Assembly: GCA_045106935.1 (NCBI GenBank)
Contig: JBGCFN010000014.1
Span: 12,523 to 76,522 of the forward strand
Direction: 5' to 3'
Length of the DNA stretch: 64,000 nt
DNA from: UBA1858 sp045106935
GTDB lineage: Bacteria > Pseudomonadota > Gammaproteobacteria > UBA4575
In this document: positions 36,080 through 44,619 of the stretch, one piece after another
Numbering within the stretch: position 1 is the first letter of the stretch
How the letters are laid out: every line of letters begins with the position of its first letter
Position numbers and translations under genes: made by a program
The notes under the pieces: model-generated
Told to the model about the DNA's origin: nothing
What the model saw: the letters and a program-made list of their open reading frames with translations, nothing else
The model's database searches: none

Positions 36080-37063
36080 TTATGGCCGTTGTGCAGAAAA
36101 AATGGCGCGTTTTGGTGCAGGATGACCTTCAATAGTTTTGCTGTGATCGTTTGAATCAAGGAAGTTGGCGAGAGAATAATTTTGCATCCACGATGTTGCG
36201 CGTTGCTCATCAAGTGTGGTTGTTTGAATGCTGTGTAGTTGTATATTTATATAACCACTGTCATGTAACCAGGATTGAACTAAAGATGGACTGGGGACAC
36301 TCCAGACATTTCGCATTCCGGCATATCGATCTTGAGGGATCAATTGCGTGCACTCATCAGTGTCTATGACTAATGTTTCGATGAATACCGTGCCGCCCGA
36401 TAGTGTGTGCTGATGCAAACGATTTAAATGTTCAAGTGGGTCGCGACGATGATATAAAACACCCATCGAAAATACACAATCAAATTGATTTATTTGGGGA
36501 GGCAGCTCTTCAAATGGGATTGGTAACAAATGGGCGTTGATATTTCGGTCAATACATTGAATGAGGCCATAATATTGGGCTAAGAATACGAGTGTTGGGT
36601 CTACGCCTATCACGCATTCAGCACCATCACCTAACATGCGTAGCATGTAGTAACCGTTTCCACAGCCCACATCTAAAACTTTTTTATTTTTAAGAGAAGG
36701 TAAGTAATTTTGTATGCGTTGCCATTTTTTGTCGCATCGCCATTCAGTATCTATATGTGTGCCAAAAAAATTGAATGGGCCTTTGCGCCATGGGTGTAAT
36801 GCCGTTAATGATTCAAGGACAATTTCATGCTGTGAAGCAGTCAGATCTTCAGGAGTACCAATTTCTATGATGTGGGTGTCGAATTTAAAGTATTCACTGT
36901 GAGCGAATGAAAGTTGCTTAACAGCAGATTGCCATTTTGGAAAGTGCCCATGTGAAGGTTTGAGAAAAACAGTCTCTAGCTTATTAGCTAGTATGGATTT
37001 CCATTGCGCATCACAGGAGAGATGATCTAACTCAAATAGATGAGTGAAGTATTCTAGATTCAT
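36080..37063 (-). CDS. cmoB: tRNA U34 carboxymethyltransferase CmoB
   Basis: Transfers carboxymethyl from carboxy-SAM to 5-hydroxyuridine at tRNA position 34. It has 327 residues from the ATG at 37063; a longer frame overlapping cmoA is rejected. Family segments are RKGPFNFFGTHIDTEWRCDKKW (about 98-119), the SAM-like motif VLDVGCGNGYYMLRMLGDGA, GVDPTLVFLAQY, FSMGVLYHRRDPLEHL, and RYAGMRNVWSVPS. It follows cmoA by eight bases, so the maker and user of carboxy-SAM are cotranscribed. Confidence 0.95.
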   Translation of the reverse strand: MNLEYFTHLFELDHLSCDAQWKSILANKLETVFLKPSHGHFPKWQSAVKQLSFAHSEYFKFDTHIIEIGTPEDLTASQHEIVLESLTALHPWRKGPFNFFGTHIDTEWRCDKKWQRIQNYLPSLKNKKVLDVGCGNGYYMLRMLGDGAECVIGVDPTLVFLAQYYGLIQCIDRNINAHLLPIPFEELPPQINQFDCVFSMGVLYHRRDPLEHLNRLHQHTLSGGTVFIETLVIDTDECTQLIPQDRYAGMRNVWSVPSPSLVQSWLHDSGYINIQLHSIQTTTLDEQRATSWMQNYSLANFLDSNDHSKTIEGHPAPKRAIFSAQRP

Positions 37064-37071
37064 CGATTGCT

Positions 37072-37797
37072 TTACTTGATCGCGATAAATGATACAAAGT
37101 TGAGGCATTGAAACCAAAGAGTCACTTTGCTGAAGCCAACATCTAGTAATCTTTGCTGGTGATCATCTAAAGATTCACGAGTTAATACATTCTCAATGGC
37201 CTTTCTTTTCTGGCTAATTTCAAGCTGGCTGTATTGATTGGCTGATTTGAAGTTGGCGTGTAAGACTTGAAATAGTTCTTCAGTGGTGCTGTTTTGTAAA
37301 ATTATTTTTTCCGTGAGAATGCATGCTCCACCAGTATTCATACCAGTGACAATCTTCTTCAGCAATTCATGTCTTTGATCTAGAGGTAAGAATTGTAGTG
37401 TCAGATTGAGCACAACGACAGATGCGTTTTGAATATCAGTCGTATTAATATCTTCCAGTAATGTGTTGATCCATGCAGAGGCTTTAGCTTGTGTGACTAA
37501 TTGATTGCATTGTTCGATCATTGCGGAGGAATTATCGATTGCATGAATCGTGATGGAATCATGAGGGAGGCAATTAAATATTGATAATGCTGCCGCGCCG
37601 TGTGAGCAGCCTAGGTCATAGCAATTCGTGTTCGGGCGTAAAAAATAGGCGGCAATTGGACCAATGTTTGCGATTAATGTTCTGTAACCGGGGACAGAGC
37701 GATCCACCATGTCATCGAAAGCATCACTTACTGCCTTGTCAAAACTAAAGTCTTCTATGTTTTGTAAAGGTTGCTTGTATATTTCGTCTTTACTCAT
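37072..37797 (-). CDS. cmoA: Carboxy-S-adenosyl-L-methionine synthase CmoA
   Basis: Makes carboxy-SAM from SAM and prephenate for CmoB. It has 241 residues. Family segments are FDKAVSDAFDDMVDRSVPGY (about 19-38), the SAM site NCYDLGCSHGAAALSI (about 58-73), AIDNSSAMIEQC, and LTLQFLPLDQRHELL. The TEKI segment near 165 is also typical. cmoB follows directly. Confidence 0.95.
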   Translation of the reverse strand: MSKDEIYKQPLQNIEDFSFDKAVSDAFDDMVDRSVPGYRTLIANIGPIAAYFLRPNTNCYDLGCSHGAAALSIFNCLPHDSITIHAIDNSSAMIEQCNQLVTQAKASAWINTLLEDINTTDIQNASVVVLNLTLQFLPLDQRHELLKKIVTGMNTGGACILTEKIILQNSTTEELFQVLHANFKSANQYSQLEISQKRKAIENVLTRESLDDHQQRLLDVGFSKVTLWFQCLNFVSFIAIK

Positions 37798-37815
37798 GCA
37801 GCATGAAATAGAAAA

Positions 37816-38271
37816 TTATTGTGCACCTGGTGGTTTCGCTGGAAGACCACCCATGATTAAATCTAAAGTTTGACGCAGTACGCGCCCCTTGCCATTGGGT
37901 GTATCTCTTTCTTCTGCGCGCATTAAGCCTGCATGAAATGCATGAGATAGATCAGGGCATTCATCACCAGCTTCATATAGGACACGATAGGCCACCCCTT
38001 CATAAAGTCTTATAGTGATAGGTAAACCACCTGCATTCCAAATGCGTGAACCCATGTTAATTGTTTCGGCAACTTCTAATAAAAGTGGGCTGAATTTTGT
38101 GCAGCTTTCTTTAATAGACGTTTGAAATGCTTTCGGATTGGCAAGTGCGTCATCGAGAACTTGAGCCATTTGTTGTTTGCTTAATGGGGTGGTTTCTTTG
38201 TCGCTTGTTGGTAGGCAAGCAGACAACGCGCATAAGCTTAGAGAGAGAATAATGATTGAGTAAATCCGCAT
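37816..38271 (-). CDS. Predicted lipoprotein of unknown function
   Basis: Has 151 residues. The signal peptide ends in a lipobox LSAC (Cys19), so it is an envelope lipoprotein. The mature part is mostly helical with a conserved-looking middle (LLEVAETINMGSRIWNAGG) and later cysteines near residues 58 and 104 that could form a disulfide. I do not recognise the family. It is upstream of cmoA on the same strand, 18 bases away, so it may be the first gene of that operon. Confidence 0.65.
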   Translation of the reverse strand: MRIYSIIILSLSLCALSACLPTSDKETTPLSKQQMAQVLDDALANPKAFQTSIKESCTKFSPLLLEVAETINMGSRIWNAGGLPITIRLYEGVAYRVLYEAGDECPDLSHAFHAGLMRAEERDTPNGKGRVLRQTLDLIMGGLPAKPPGAQ

Positions 38272-38365
38272 TGCGAGTCCTCGTAGAGGTTGAGGCTAAG
38301 CATTTGAGCATAGCCATTCGCTAATGTCTAATGAGCATCAGGTGGGAAGGTATGTCTTGGAATAA

Positions 38366-38409
38366 ATTAGTTTTTCTCCAACAAAAAACTGTGTTGGAGA
38401 AAAACTAAT
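38366..38409 (-). repeat. Perfect 17-bp inverted repeat downstream of the GGDEF gene
   Basis: Arms 38366-38382 (ATTAGTTTTTCTCCAAC) and 38393-38409 are exact reverse complements with a ten-base A-rich spacer. It begins three bases after the diguanylate cyclase stop. The T-run lies before the GC core and the A-run after it on each strand, the reverse of an intrinsic terminator. It may be an mRNA-stabilising end structure or a protein-binding site, or serve as a Rho-independent end in an unusual form. Confidence 0.6.
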
Positions 38410-38412
38410 GAA

Positions 38413-39528
38413 TTAGTCTTCAAGAAAGATTACTTGATCGCGGCCACTTTGCTTGGCTTGATAGAGTGCTTTGTCAGCACGCTGCAGTAAATGTCTGCCG
38501 ATAAGTTTTGGATCTTCATTGTGTCTTTGTTGAAAATCAATAGTGGAGACACCTACAGAGACAGTAATGTTGATATTGTTATCTGTATTCTTAAATTTTG
38601 TGTCAGCAATAATAGCGCGTATTCGCTCTGCAATTTCTATTGCTCTCGCTTTTCCGCTTTGACCTAAAAGAATAGCAAACTCTTCTCCACCATATCTGGC
38701 CACCACATCGATAGAGCGAGTTTGTGCGCGGACTAGCTCAGCGACTTTCTTTAATACCGTGTCACCAACATCATGGCCAAAACTATCGTTAATAATCTTA
38801 AAGTGATCGATGTCGATAAATAAACAGCCCAAGCTAGTTTCTAAGCGTTTGTTGCGTGAAATTTCTTCTTCTAATCGTTGATCGAAGAAGCGTCGATTAT
38901 TAATACCTGTTAATGCGTCTGTTAAGCCTGCTTGCTTGAGTCTTTCATGTGCAATCGCTGTATGTAGGCAGGTGGCGAGTACGGCAGCCAAATGTTGTAA
39001 GAAATCAGTCGCACTACCTTTTTGGAAACGTTCTAGTTTATAACTGCCAAGATTAAGACTGCCTAGCAAACAATTGTTTCTTTGCAGAGGTAGTAATGCA
39101 ACGCTGCGCGGGTACTTTTGGCTGTCTAAGAATAGTGGGCGATGTTTATCTAACTCGAATTTGCCTAAGGTGGGTTTACGCGTCATCCCATAAATATGTT
39201 TTACATGTGTGATGTCGGGCAGTAGCTGTAAAGCGGGTTGTTTATCAGGATTCTCTCCGGATTCTTTTAGCAGCTTATAAATTTTACGATCTTCATCATG
39301 CAGAATGATAGTCAACGTATCCCAGCCAAATGTTGAGCGACTATGATGAGTGATAATTTGAATTAACTCTGATAATGAACTGCAGCTTAGGAGTTTGAGT
39401 TCCAAGTATTGGAATTTTTTGAGAATTTTTTCGTTGTTGCGCGCGTCATCGTAAACTGACTCTAAACGTTGCTTGAGAGTTTCGACTTCACTTAACTCTA
39501 ACTTGGTTTGTTTTGGTTGCGCGGCCAT
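38413..39528 (-). CDS. Diguanylate cyclase with N-terminal GAF/DUF484-like sensor domain
   Basis: Has 371 residues. The N-terminal part has a coiled segment (about 10-45) and a GAF/DUF484-like sensor (about 48-190). The GGDEF domain (about 198-370) has RRFFDQRL, FIDIDHFKIINDSFGHDVGD and an intact active site RYGGEEF (280-284), so it should make cyclic di-GMP from GTP. The RxxD inhibitory site (RSID, 271-274) is present, so product feedback is expected. No membrane helix. It lies ten bases after the GGDEF-EAL gene, in one operon. Confidence 0.92.
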   Translation of the reverse strand: MAAQPKQTKLELSEVETLKQRLESVYDDARNNEKILKKFQYLELKLLSCSSLSELIQIITHHSRSTFGWDTLTIILHDEDRKIYKLLKESGENPDKQPALQLLPDITHVKHIYGMTRKPTLGKFELDKHRPLFLDSQKYPRSVALLPLQRNNCLLGSLNLGSYKLERFQKGSATDFLQHLAAVLATCLHTAIAHERLKQAGLTDALTGINNRRFFDQRLEEEISRNKRLETSLGCLFIDIDHFKIINDSFGHDVGDTVLKKVAELVRAQTRSIDVVARYGGEEFAILLGQSGKARAIEIAERIRAIIADTKFKNTDNNINITVSVGVSTIDFQQRHNEDPKLIGRHLLQRADKALYQAKQSGRDQVIFLED

Positions 39529-39538
39529 TTAAGTCTTC

Positions 39539-42046
39539 CTAGTGAAGTAGCTTTAAGCCATCCATAGGCATTGGAGACCCCATGGCATAACCCTGTGCAA
39601 AATCAACACCAAGCTTGCGCAATTGTTCAACGACTTCTTCGCTTTCTGCGCATTCAGCTATTGTGCCAATACCCATGACATGCCCCATTTGGTTTATTGC
39701 TTCAACCATGGCGTAGTCAATGGTGTCATTTGACATGTCGGTGACAAAGCTGCCATCAATTTTCAAGTAATCAACCGGCAAGTTTTTGAGGTAGGTAAAT
39801 GAAGATAAGCCGCTACCAAAATCATCAAGTGCAAAACAACAACCCACTTTCTTTAATTCTTTAATTAGAACGCTTGCTTGCGTCAGATTGTTAATCGCAG
39901 CAGTTTCGGTAATTTCAAAACATACATGTTGTGGATCAACTTGAGAGCTGGCTAATTCATCTTTGATGAATTGTAATAATTTGTCGTCATTGAGTGAGTT
40001 ACCAGATAGGTTAATAGCAATGTGCACACCAGACTTTTCTCCAAAAGTGTCATGATAACTATGTAGTGCGGTGTGAATGACCCATCGGTCTACATTGGGC
40101 ATTAAGCCATAACGTTCTGCAGCAGGAATAAAGCTGCCAGGCATGATTATGTTGCCATTGGCATCGTTAAGGCGCAGTAGTAATTCATAGTGCTGGATTG
40201 AGCGATTGCCTAAAGATAGCGAAACTATCGGTTGGCAATAAAGCATGAAGCGATCTTCTTTTAACGCACCTGTGATTCCTGCGGCACGTAATATCTCTGC
40301 ATGTTTGCGTGTGAGTTCATCGTCATCAACTTGATAGACGTGTAATTGATTTCGGCCTCGCTCGTTTGCTGAATAACAAGTTAACTCGGCTCGCGTCAGC
40401 ATTTGTGCAGGTTCCGGGGATTCTTTGGTAACGGGGACAATACCAATGCTTAATCCAAGTTCAAATATTTGATTTTCCCAAGTGAAACGCTGGCGTTGGA
40501 ATTCATCAATGAGGTTTTGTGCGGTTCGTTTAGCATTATCTATTGTGTGATTCACTAACAGTAATGCGAATTCATCTCCACCCAGGCGACCAATGTAATC
40601 GATGCTGCGAATTTTAGAGCGTAGAAAATGGGCGACTTCTTTAAGAATGTAATCGCCAGCAGTGTGGCCTGCCTGTGCATTAATAATTTTGAATTGATTG
40701 ACATCAATGTAACAAAGAACATGCTGAACATCGTGTAGTGCAGCACTGGCAATCGATTTTTCTAATTGGTATTCAAATTCTTGACGATTAAGTAAGCCAG
40801 TGAGTGAGTCATGCGAGGCGCGATGTTCAATTTCACTGGTGAGGCGTCTCGTCTCGGATAAGTCTTTTATGATGATGACTGTGCCATGCGCCTGACTTTC
40901 AACTGGAAAATGAGGAGCTATGGCAATTTCGATGGCGCGCTCATCATTGTGGTTGTTGACTAGCAGTAAATTCTTAGAGACTTGGATCGTTCTATTTTCT
41001 TGTATAGCAGTATGACCGGGAATATCGAAGCGTTCGCGCTTGTCAGAATCAATCAAACGGATAATTTCATCAATGTCATGGCCTTCAGCTTCAAAGGTAG
41101 GCCAACCCGTTAAGCTCTCTGCCACAGGATTCATGTGAATGACTTTAAGATGGCTATCGGTAATGATCACGCCTTCTTTTAATAACTCTAGTGTTAGCTT
41201 ATTACGAGTTTGCTCTTCTAGAAGCTCAGCTTCTATGCGCATTAGGTTGCTCTGGTTTTGAATAACCAAAGCATAGCCAGAAGTGCTGTTTTTCTGGTCA
41301 TTAAGTGCGACCGTGCAGCGTAAATGTAATGTTTCGTTATCTTTGTCGACTGTAATGAGGCCGGTCGATTTATTTTCATTATCCTGTGTTTCAGAAATCA
41401 AACGTTTTATCGTGTTTTGTTCTTGGGCAGATAAGATCAAGTCAATCGGTGTGCCGAGTGATTCTTTAGCATCGATATTGAGTAGCTCGCAAGAGACATC
41501 ATTAGCATGTGTAATGGTGTGGTTCTTATCCAATAATATAAAACCGACATTGGCGCTATTTAATATATCATCGACAACTTCAATTTCTTCGGGTTGCGTA
41601 AGTAATGCTTTTTTATTTAGTACCGGAATTTGGTCGTTGTTGGGAATAGCCGCATTTATATTCGTATCGTTTGCAGAGCTTGCAGTCGAGCTAATTAAAG
41701 CCGCAGGTAAGCTTTTTATATCTGCAGTTGAGCATAAGTGTAAGCCTTCACCAAGCGCAGGATTCAGTTCGAAATCTTGATGCATAATTTCGAAGTCACT
41801 AGGTTTGCGTAACACAAATATTTTTGTAAATGGGTTCACCGCTTTCACCCAATTTGCAATCTTGAGTGGGTCTTGCAGGTGGTGCCCCAAAACAATGATG
41901 TCTGCATCCAGATTTCCTGATTTCAGCACCTCTGATAGCTGATTCTCGCTAGTGTAGTTAGATAAGGCCACGGGTGGTGGTATCTGGCGACACAAGTAAG
42001 ACCAGAGGTCTTTGCCTATATTAATTAATGAAACTTTCGCTGCCAT
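39539..42046 (-). CDS. PAS-PAS-GGDEF-EAL cyclic di-GMP signalling protein
   Basis: Has 835 residues. The first 120 residues resemble a response-regulator-like fold. Two PAS domains follow (about 155-270 and 285-400). The GGDEF domain (about 410-575) has an intact RLGGDEF (488-493) and RSID as possible I-site. The EAL domain starts YELLLRL (Leu replaces Ala) and retains the metal-ligand pieces FEITETA and DDFGSGLSSFTYLKNLPVDYLKIDGSFV. So a phosphodiesterase is likely active, with possible cyclase or GTP-sensing activity. It is soluble. It lies next to a diguanylate cyclase, so opposite activities share a transcript. Confidence 0.92.
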   Translation of the reverse strand: MAAKVSLINIGKDLWSYLCRQIPPPVALSNYTSENQLSEVLKSGNLDADIIVLGHHLQDPLKIANWVKAVNPFTKIFVLRKPSDFEIMHQDFELNPALGEGLHLCSTADIKSLPAALISSTASSANDTNINAAIPNNDQIPVLNKKALLTQPEEIEVVDDILNSANVGFILLDKNHTITHANDVSCELLNIDAKESLGTPIDLILSAQEQNTIKRLISETQDNENKSTGLITVDKDNETLHLRCTVALNDQKNSTSGYALVIQNQSNLMRIEAELLEEQTRNKLTLELLKEGVIITDSHLKVIHMNPVAESLTGWPTFEAEGHDIDEIIRLIDSDKRERFDIPGHTAIQENRTIQVSKNLLLVNNHNDERAIEIAIAPHFPVESQAHGTVIIIKDLSETRRLTSEIEHRASHDSLTGLLNRQEFEYQLEKSIASAALHDVQHVLCYIDVNQFKIINAQAGHTAGDYILKEVAHFLRSKIRSIDYIGRLGGDEFALLLVNHTIDNAKRTAQNLIDEFQRQRFTWENQIFELGLSIGIVPVTKESPEPAQMLTRAELTCYSANERGRNQLHVYQVDDDELTRKHAEILRAAGITGALKEDRFMLYCQPIVSLSLGNRSIQHYELLLRLNDANGNIIMPGSFIPAAERYGLMPNVDRWVIHTALHSYHDTFGEKSGVHIAINLSGNSLNDDKLLQFIKDELASSQVDPQHVCFEITETAAINNLTQASVLIKELKKVGCCFALDDFGSGLSSFTYLKNLPVDYLKIDGSFVTDMSNDTIDYAMVEAINQMGHVMGIGTIAECAESEEVVEQLRKLGVDFAQGYAMGSPMPMDGLKLLH

Positions 42047-42101
42047 GAGACGAGAATCTATCCTGCTCTAGTAAAGTGGTGTTGATTGCAAGGAAGTAAG
42101 T

Positions 42102-42287
42102 TCATCTTACTTCACCTTCAAAAAGATCGGTCTGTGCTTTTTCGCGCAAATACTCCCGTATCCAAAGTCGCACAAGGCGTGAAGCGTTATCGTCTTCCCT
42201 CTTTACAGAGCGCATAAATTCATCGCGCAATGATCGTGGAATCCTAACCTGGAGTAGGGCGGGGTCTGTAGGATGTTTATCAGTCAA
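42102..42287 (-). CDS. Lone ribbon-helix-helix (Arc/CopG-type) DNA-binding protein
   Basis: Sixty-one residues. The segment LQVRIPRSLRDEFMRSVKREDDNASRLVRLWIREYL has the strand-helix-helix pattern of the RHH fold: a beta strand with alternating residues, then two amphipathic helices. Proteins of this size are often antitoxins or small autorepressors. The start is TTG at 42287, behind a weak AGAG; no ATG is available in frame. No toxin gene adjoins: the neighbour 55 bases away is the GGDEF-EAL gene and upstream lies a 259-base gap. It could regulate the c-di-GMP genes, but that is inference. Confidence 0.6.
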   Translation of the reverse strand: MTDKHPTDPALLQVRIPRSLRDEFMRSVKREDDNASRLVRLWIREYLREKAQTDLFEGEVR

Positions 42288-42546
42288 ATCTATACTCTGG
42301 TCAGTAACAAGTAATGACAGGAGTATGACAATTAATGCGATTACTTACAAGTGTTTGATAAGTAAGGTCGGTAACGTAGTGATTTGATTTGAAATATAGC
42401 GATAATTACAAATTAAAAAAAGAGCTTGGCCGCAAATCGCTTGCGCTTTCATGATTCGATTTGCATGTAAAGAGTTTAACTTATTGAAATTTAATAAAAT
42501 TTCTCATAAGTCGTTAGAAATTAATCAAATGAGTATCAGAATGACA

Positions 42547-42819
42547 CTAATGTTCGACGCGGTAGGGAATAACATGGTCGTAGTTGTTAAAATGCATATA
42601 TATCAAATTTTTGCCGCATTGCGATTGATAGCCGCCAATTTTAACAAGGCCTTTTTCTATTGCATGTTTAAATGATTTTGTTGGTTCACAAACAGCCAGT
42701 GATACTGTTTCTATATTGGTGAGAAGACTTTTTCGGAGTTTGCTGACCGTCTGGGAGGTGTAGTCTATATCCTTGCTGCTGATAATGATTTCATTTTCTG
42801 GAATGGGATTATCTAACAT
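42547..42819 (-). CDS. Unrecognised 90-residue protein behind a Fur-box-like sequence
   Basis: From the ATG at 42819 the product is 90 residues, soluble, with two cysteines (44 and 68) and many charged residues. There is no signal peptide. I do not recognise it. The DNA 10-28 bases upstream of the ATG is a Fur-box-like run, which would put it under iron control. No SD is visible. A TTG upstream (42858) would add a hydrophobic isoleucine-rich stretch encoded by the box itself and is not favoured. Between 42820 and 42962 lies only the shared upstream region of the divergent J-domain gene. Confidence 0.5.
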   Translation of the reverse strand: MLDNPIPENEIIISSKDIDYTSQTVSKLRKSLLTNIETVSLAVCEPTKSFKHAIEKGLVKIGGYQSQCGKNLIYMHFNNYDHVIPYRVEH

Positions 42820-42828
42820 GATTATAAT

Positions 42829-42847
42829 GCGAATGAGAATTATTATT
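42829..42847. promoter_or_regulatory. Fur-box-like sequence
   Basis: GCGAATGAGAATTATTATT matches the 19-base Fur consensus (GATAATGATAATCATTATC) at 14 of 19 positions by my count. The adjoining bases (TATAAT before, ATATGG after) extend the A/T-hexamer pattern. It is placed between the start of the 90-residue gene (minus) and the J-domain gene (plus), nearer the former. AT-rich sequence can give such a match by chance. Confidence 0.4.
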
Positions 42848-42962
42848 ATATGGTGCAATACTATAAATCTATGATCAAGTGATTTTAAAGAATAGACATT
42901 ATTAGCCGATGATTAAGTGAATTTGTTTTTGTTGTATTAAGCAATGAGTCTGGCTATTTCTG

Positions 42963-43679
42963 ATGAGTAAACAAAAAAATTTCTATCAAATACTTCATGT
43001 GCAGCAAGATGCGCCAAGCGAGGTGATTCGATCTACCTATCGCACGATGATGCAGAAAATGAAAATGCACCCAGATCTGGGTGGCAATCAAGAGGAGGCC
43101 GCTTTAATTAATGAGGCCTACTCGGTGTTAATGGATGCTGATGCGCGCGCTCAGTATGATTCCTCTTTGGCAGGTCAAAATAATTCTTTTACTAAGCAAA
43201 GCTATAGCAGCCAAAATACTCATCGTGAAAAAACAACAGTCTTCAAAGAGAATCAATGCGTATTCTGTGAGCTTCCACATAACTATGGACATGCTGTAAA
43301 ACCAGACAGTCAATGCACTCGATGTGGAAGCGCGTTATATCCTGCGATAAAAGAAACTTTTGAACAGAATGGGAATCGTTTAATTAATCGCATTGAAAAG
43401 CAATGGCCTGTATCTATATATCTTGATTGGACGGATTCCCGTAGTTATATCGGTACTACGCAAGATGTGTCTCTAAATGGTCTGCAAGTTTTGTCTAATA
43501 AATATGTGGATAATGGGACGGTGCTAAAGCTATCAAGTCATTTATTGGATTCAGTGGCACTGGTTGTAAATTCTAGAAGCAATCACACCCTGTTGCGTAA
43601 GCGCTGGAATCTGGGTCTGGAGTTCATCACTCTGCGATTTCATCATGCCCAAGGAACTTTTGTGAAAGTTGATGCTTAA
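42963..43679 (+). CDS. J-domain / zinc-ribbon / PilZ fusion protein
   Basis: Has 238 residues in three parts. A J domain (about 5-68) has FYQILHVQQDAPSEVIRSTYRTMM and the HPD motif at 36-38, which activates Hsp70 ATPase. A four-cysteine zinc-ribbon-like part has C99, C102, C118 and C121 (CVFC and CTRC). A PilZ domain (about 135-235) has both c-di-GMP-binding motifs: RLINR (139-143, RxxxR) and DVSLNG (168-173, D/NxSxxG). It is soluble. This would let cyclic di-GMP control chaperone recruitment. The nearest genes on the other strand make and break c-di-GMP. The role is inferred. Confidence 0.85.
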   Translation: MSKQKNFYQILHVQQDAPSEVIRSTYRTMMQKMKMHPDLGGNQEEAALINEAYSVLMDADARAQYDSSLAGQNNSFTKQSYSSQNTHREKTTVFKENQCVFCELPHNYGHAVKPDSQCTRCGSALYPAIKETFEQNGNRLINRIEKQWPVSIYLDWTDSRSYIGTTQDVSLNGLQVLSNKYVDNGTVLKLSSHLLDSVALVVNSRSNHTLLRKRWNLGLEFITLRFHHAQGTFVKVDA

Positions 43680-43787
43680 TTAAGTTTCGATTGGTCTGCG
43701 CCTCAAAAATATAAAACTTCCCCTTGCAATAAATTTAGATAACACTGCCTCGGTCGTTAGGTAGATAAAACTAAATGGTCATGTGAT

Positions 43788-44591
43788 ATGGGTAATAAAA
43801 AATCAATAAATGATTTGCTTGAAATTATGCAGGCATTGAGGGATCCGCAAACAGGCTGCTCATGGGACAAAGTACAAACTTTTCAAACAATTGCGCCCTA
43901 CACCATCGAGGAGGCATACGAGGTTGCTGAAGCAATCGCGCGTAACGATATGCGTGATTTGTGTGATGAGCTTGGTGATTTGTTACTGCAAGTGGTGTAT
44001 CACGCGCAAATGGCAAAAGAAACGGATCAGTTTGATTTTGATGATGTGGTTAACGCCATTTGTGAAAAAATGATTAGACGGCACCCGCATGTATTTGGAT
44101 CAGATGAGCAGCTCGCTCAAGGCAAACAAGATTGGGAGCAGTTTAAGCATCAAGAGCGATTAGCTAAAGGTGAGTTGCAACATGATACATCTGCATTAGC
44201 TAATGTATCTGAAGGGTTGCCGTCATTAATTCGTGCACGCAAACTACAAAAGAAAGCATCCAAGGTGAATTTTGATTGGTCTGATGTGAATGATGTTGTC
44301 GCAAAAATTAAAGAAGAAGTGATAGAGCTGGATGAAGCGATGAGTCTCAATCAGGATGATGCGCATATTGAGGAAGAAGTCGGCGACGTTCTGTTTTCAG
44401 TGGTTAATCTTTGTCGACACATCGAGGTTGATGCAGACATGGCTTTGCAGAAAGCAAATCTAAAATTTGAACAACGCTTTAGGCAAGTGGAAAGTCTTAT
44501 TGCTGAGCAAGGTGAGCAAATGGCAAATCTTAATGAAGAGCAGTTGGATGTTTATTGGGAACAGGCGAAACAAGCGCTAGAGAAAAAATAA
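43788..44591 (+). CDS. mazG: Nucleoside triphosphate pyrophosphohydrolase MazG
   Basis: Hydrolyses NTPs to NMPs and pyrophosphate; housekeeping and ppGpp-related roles are known. It has 267 residues and two MazG repeats, each with the EExxE...ExxD metal-binding pattern: EEAYEVAEAI...DELGDLL in the first and EEVIELDEAM...EEEVGDVL in the second. CSWDKVQTFQTIAPYTIEEAYE is the family start. The full two-domain form is present. It converges on nadC. Confidence 0.94.
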   Translation: MGNKKSINDLLEIMQALRDPQTGCSWDKVQTFQTIAPYTIEEAYEVAEAIARNDMRDLCDELGDLLLQVVYHAQMAKETDQFDFDDVVNAICEKMIRRHPHVFGSDEQLAQGKQDWEQFKHQERLAKGELQHDTSALANVSEGLPSLIRARKLQKKASKVNFDWSDVNDVVAKIKEEVIELDEAMSLNQDDAHIEEEVGDVLFSVVNLCRHIEVDADMALQKANLKFEQRFRQVESLIAEQGEQMANLNEEQLDVYWEQAKQALEKK

Positions 44592-44619
44592 TTTGGTCGT
44601 TTTGAAATAAGTTTTTAAA

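Noticed and set aside
37064..37117. N-terminal extension of cmoB
   Set aside because: It overlaps the end of cmoA and is not CmoB-like; the ATG at 37063 gives the usual start.
38413..42046. Degenerate (inactive) GGDEF or EAL domains
   Set aside because: GGEEF, GGDEF and the EAL metal-site motifs (FEITET, DDFGSG, KIDGSF) are intact; only Ala-to-Leu in the EAL signature differs.
42288..42546. Toxin gene or structured RNA in the gap next to the RHH protein
   Set aside because: No frame with a start and SD and no convincing stem was found; only short A/T-rich repeats.
42451..42675. Plus-strand frame of about 74 codons opposite the 90-residue orphan
   Set aside because: No SD, poor start, composition typical of a shadow frame; the minus-strand frame has better upstream signals.
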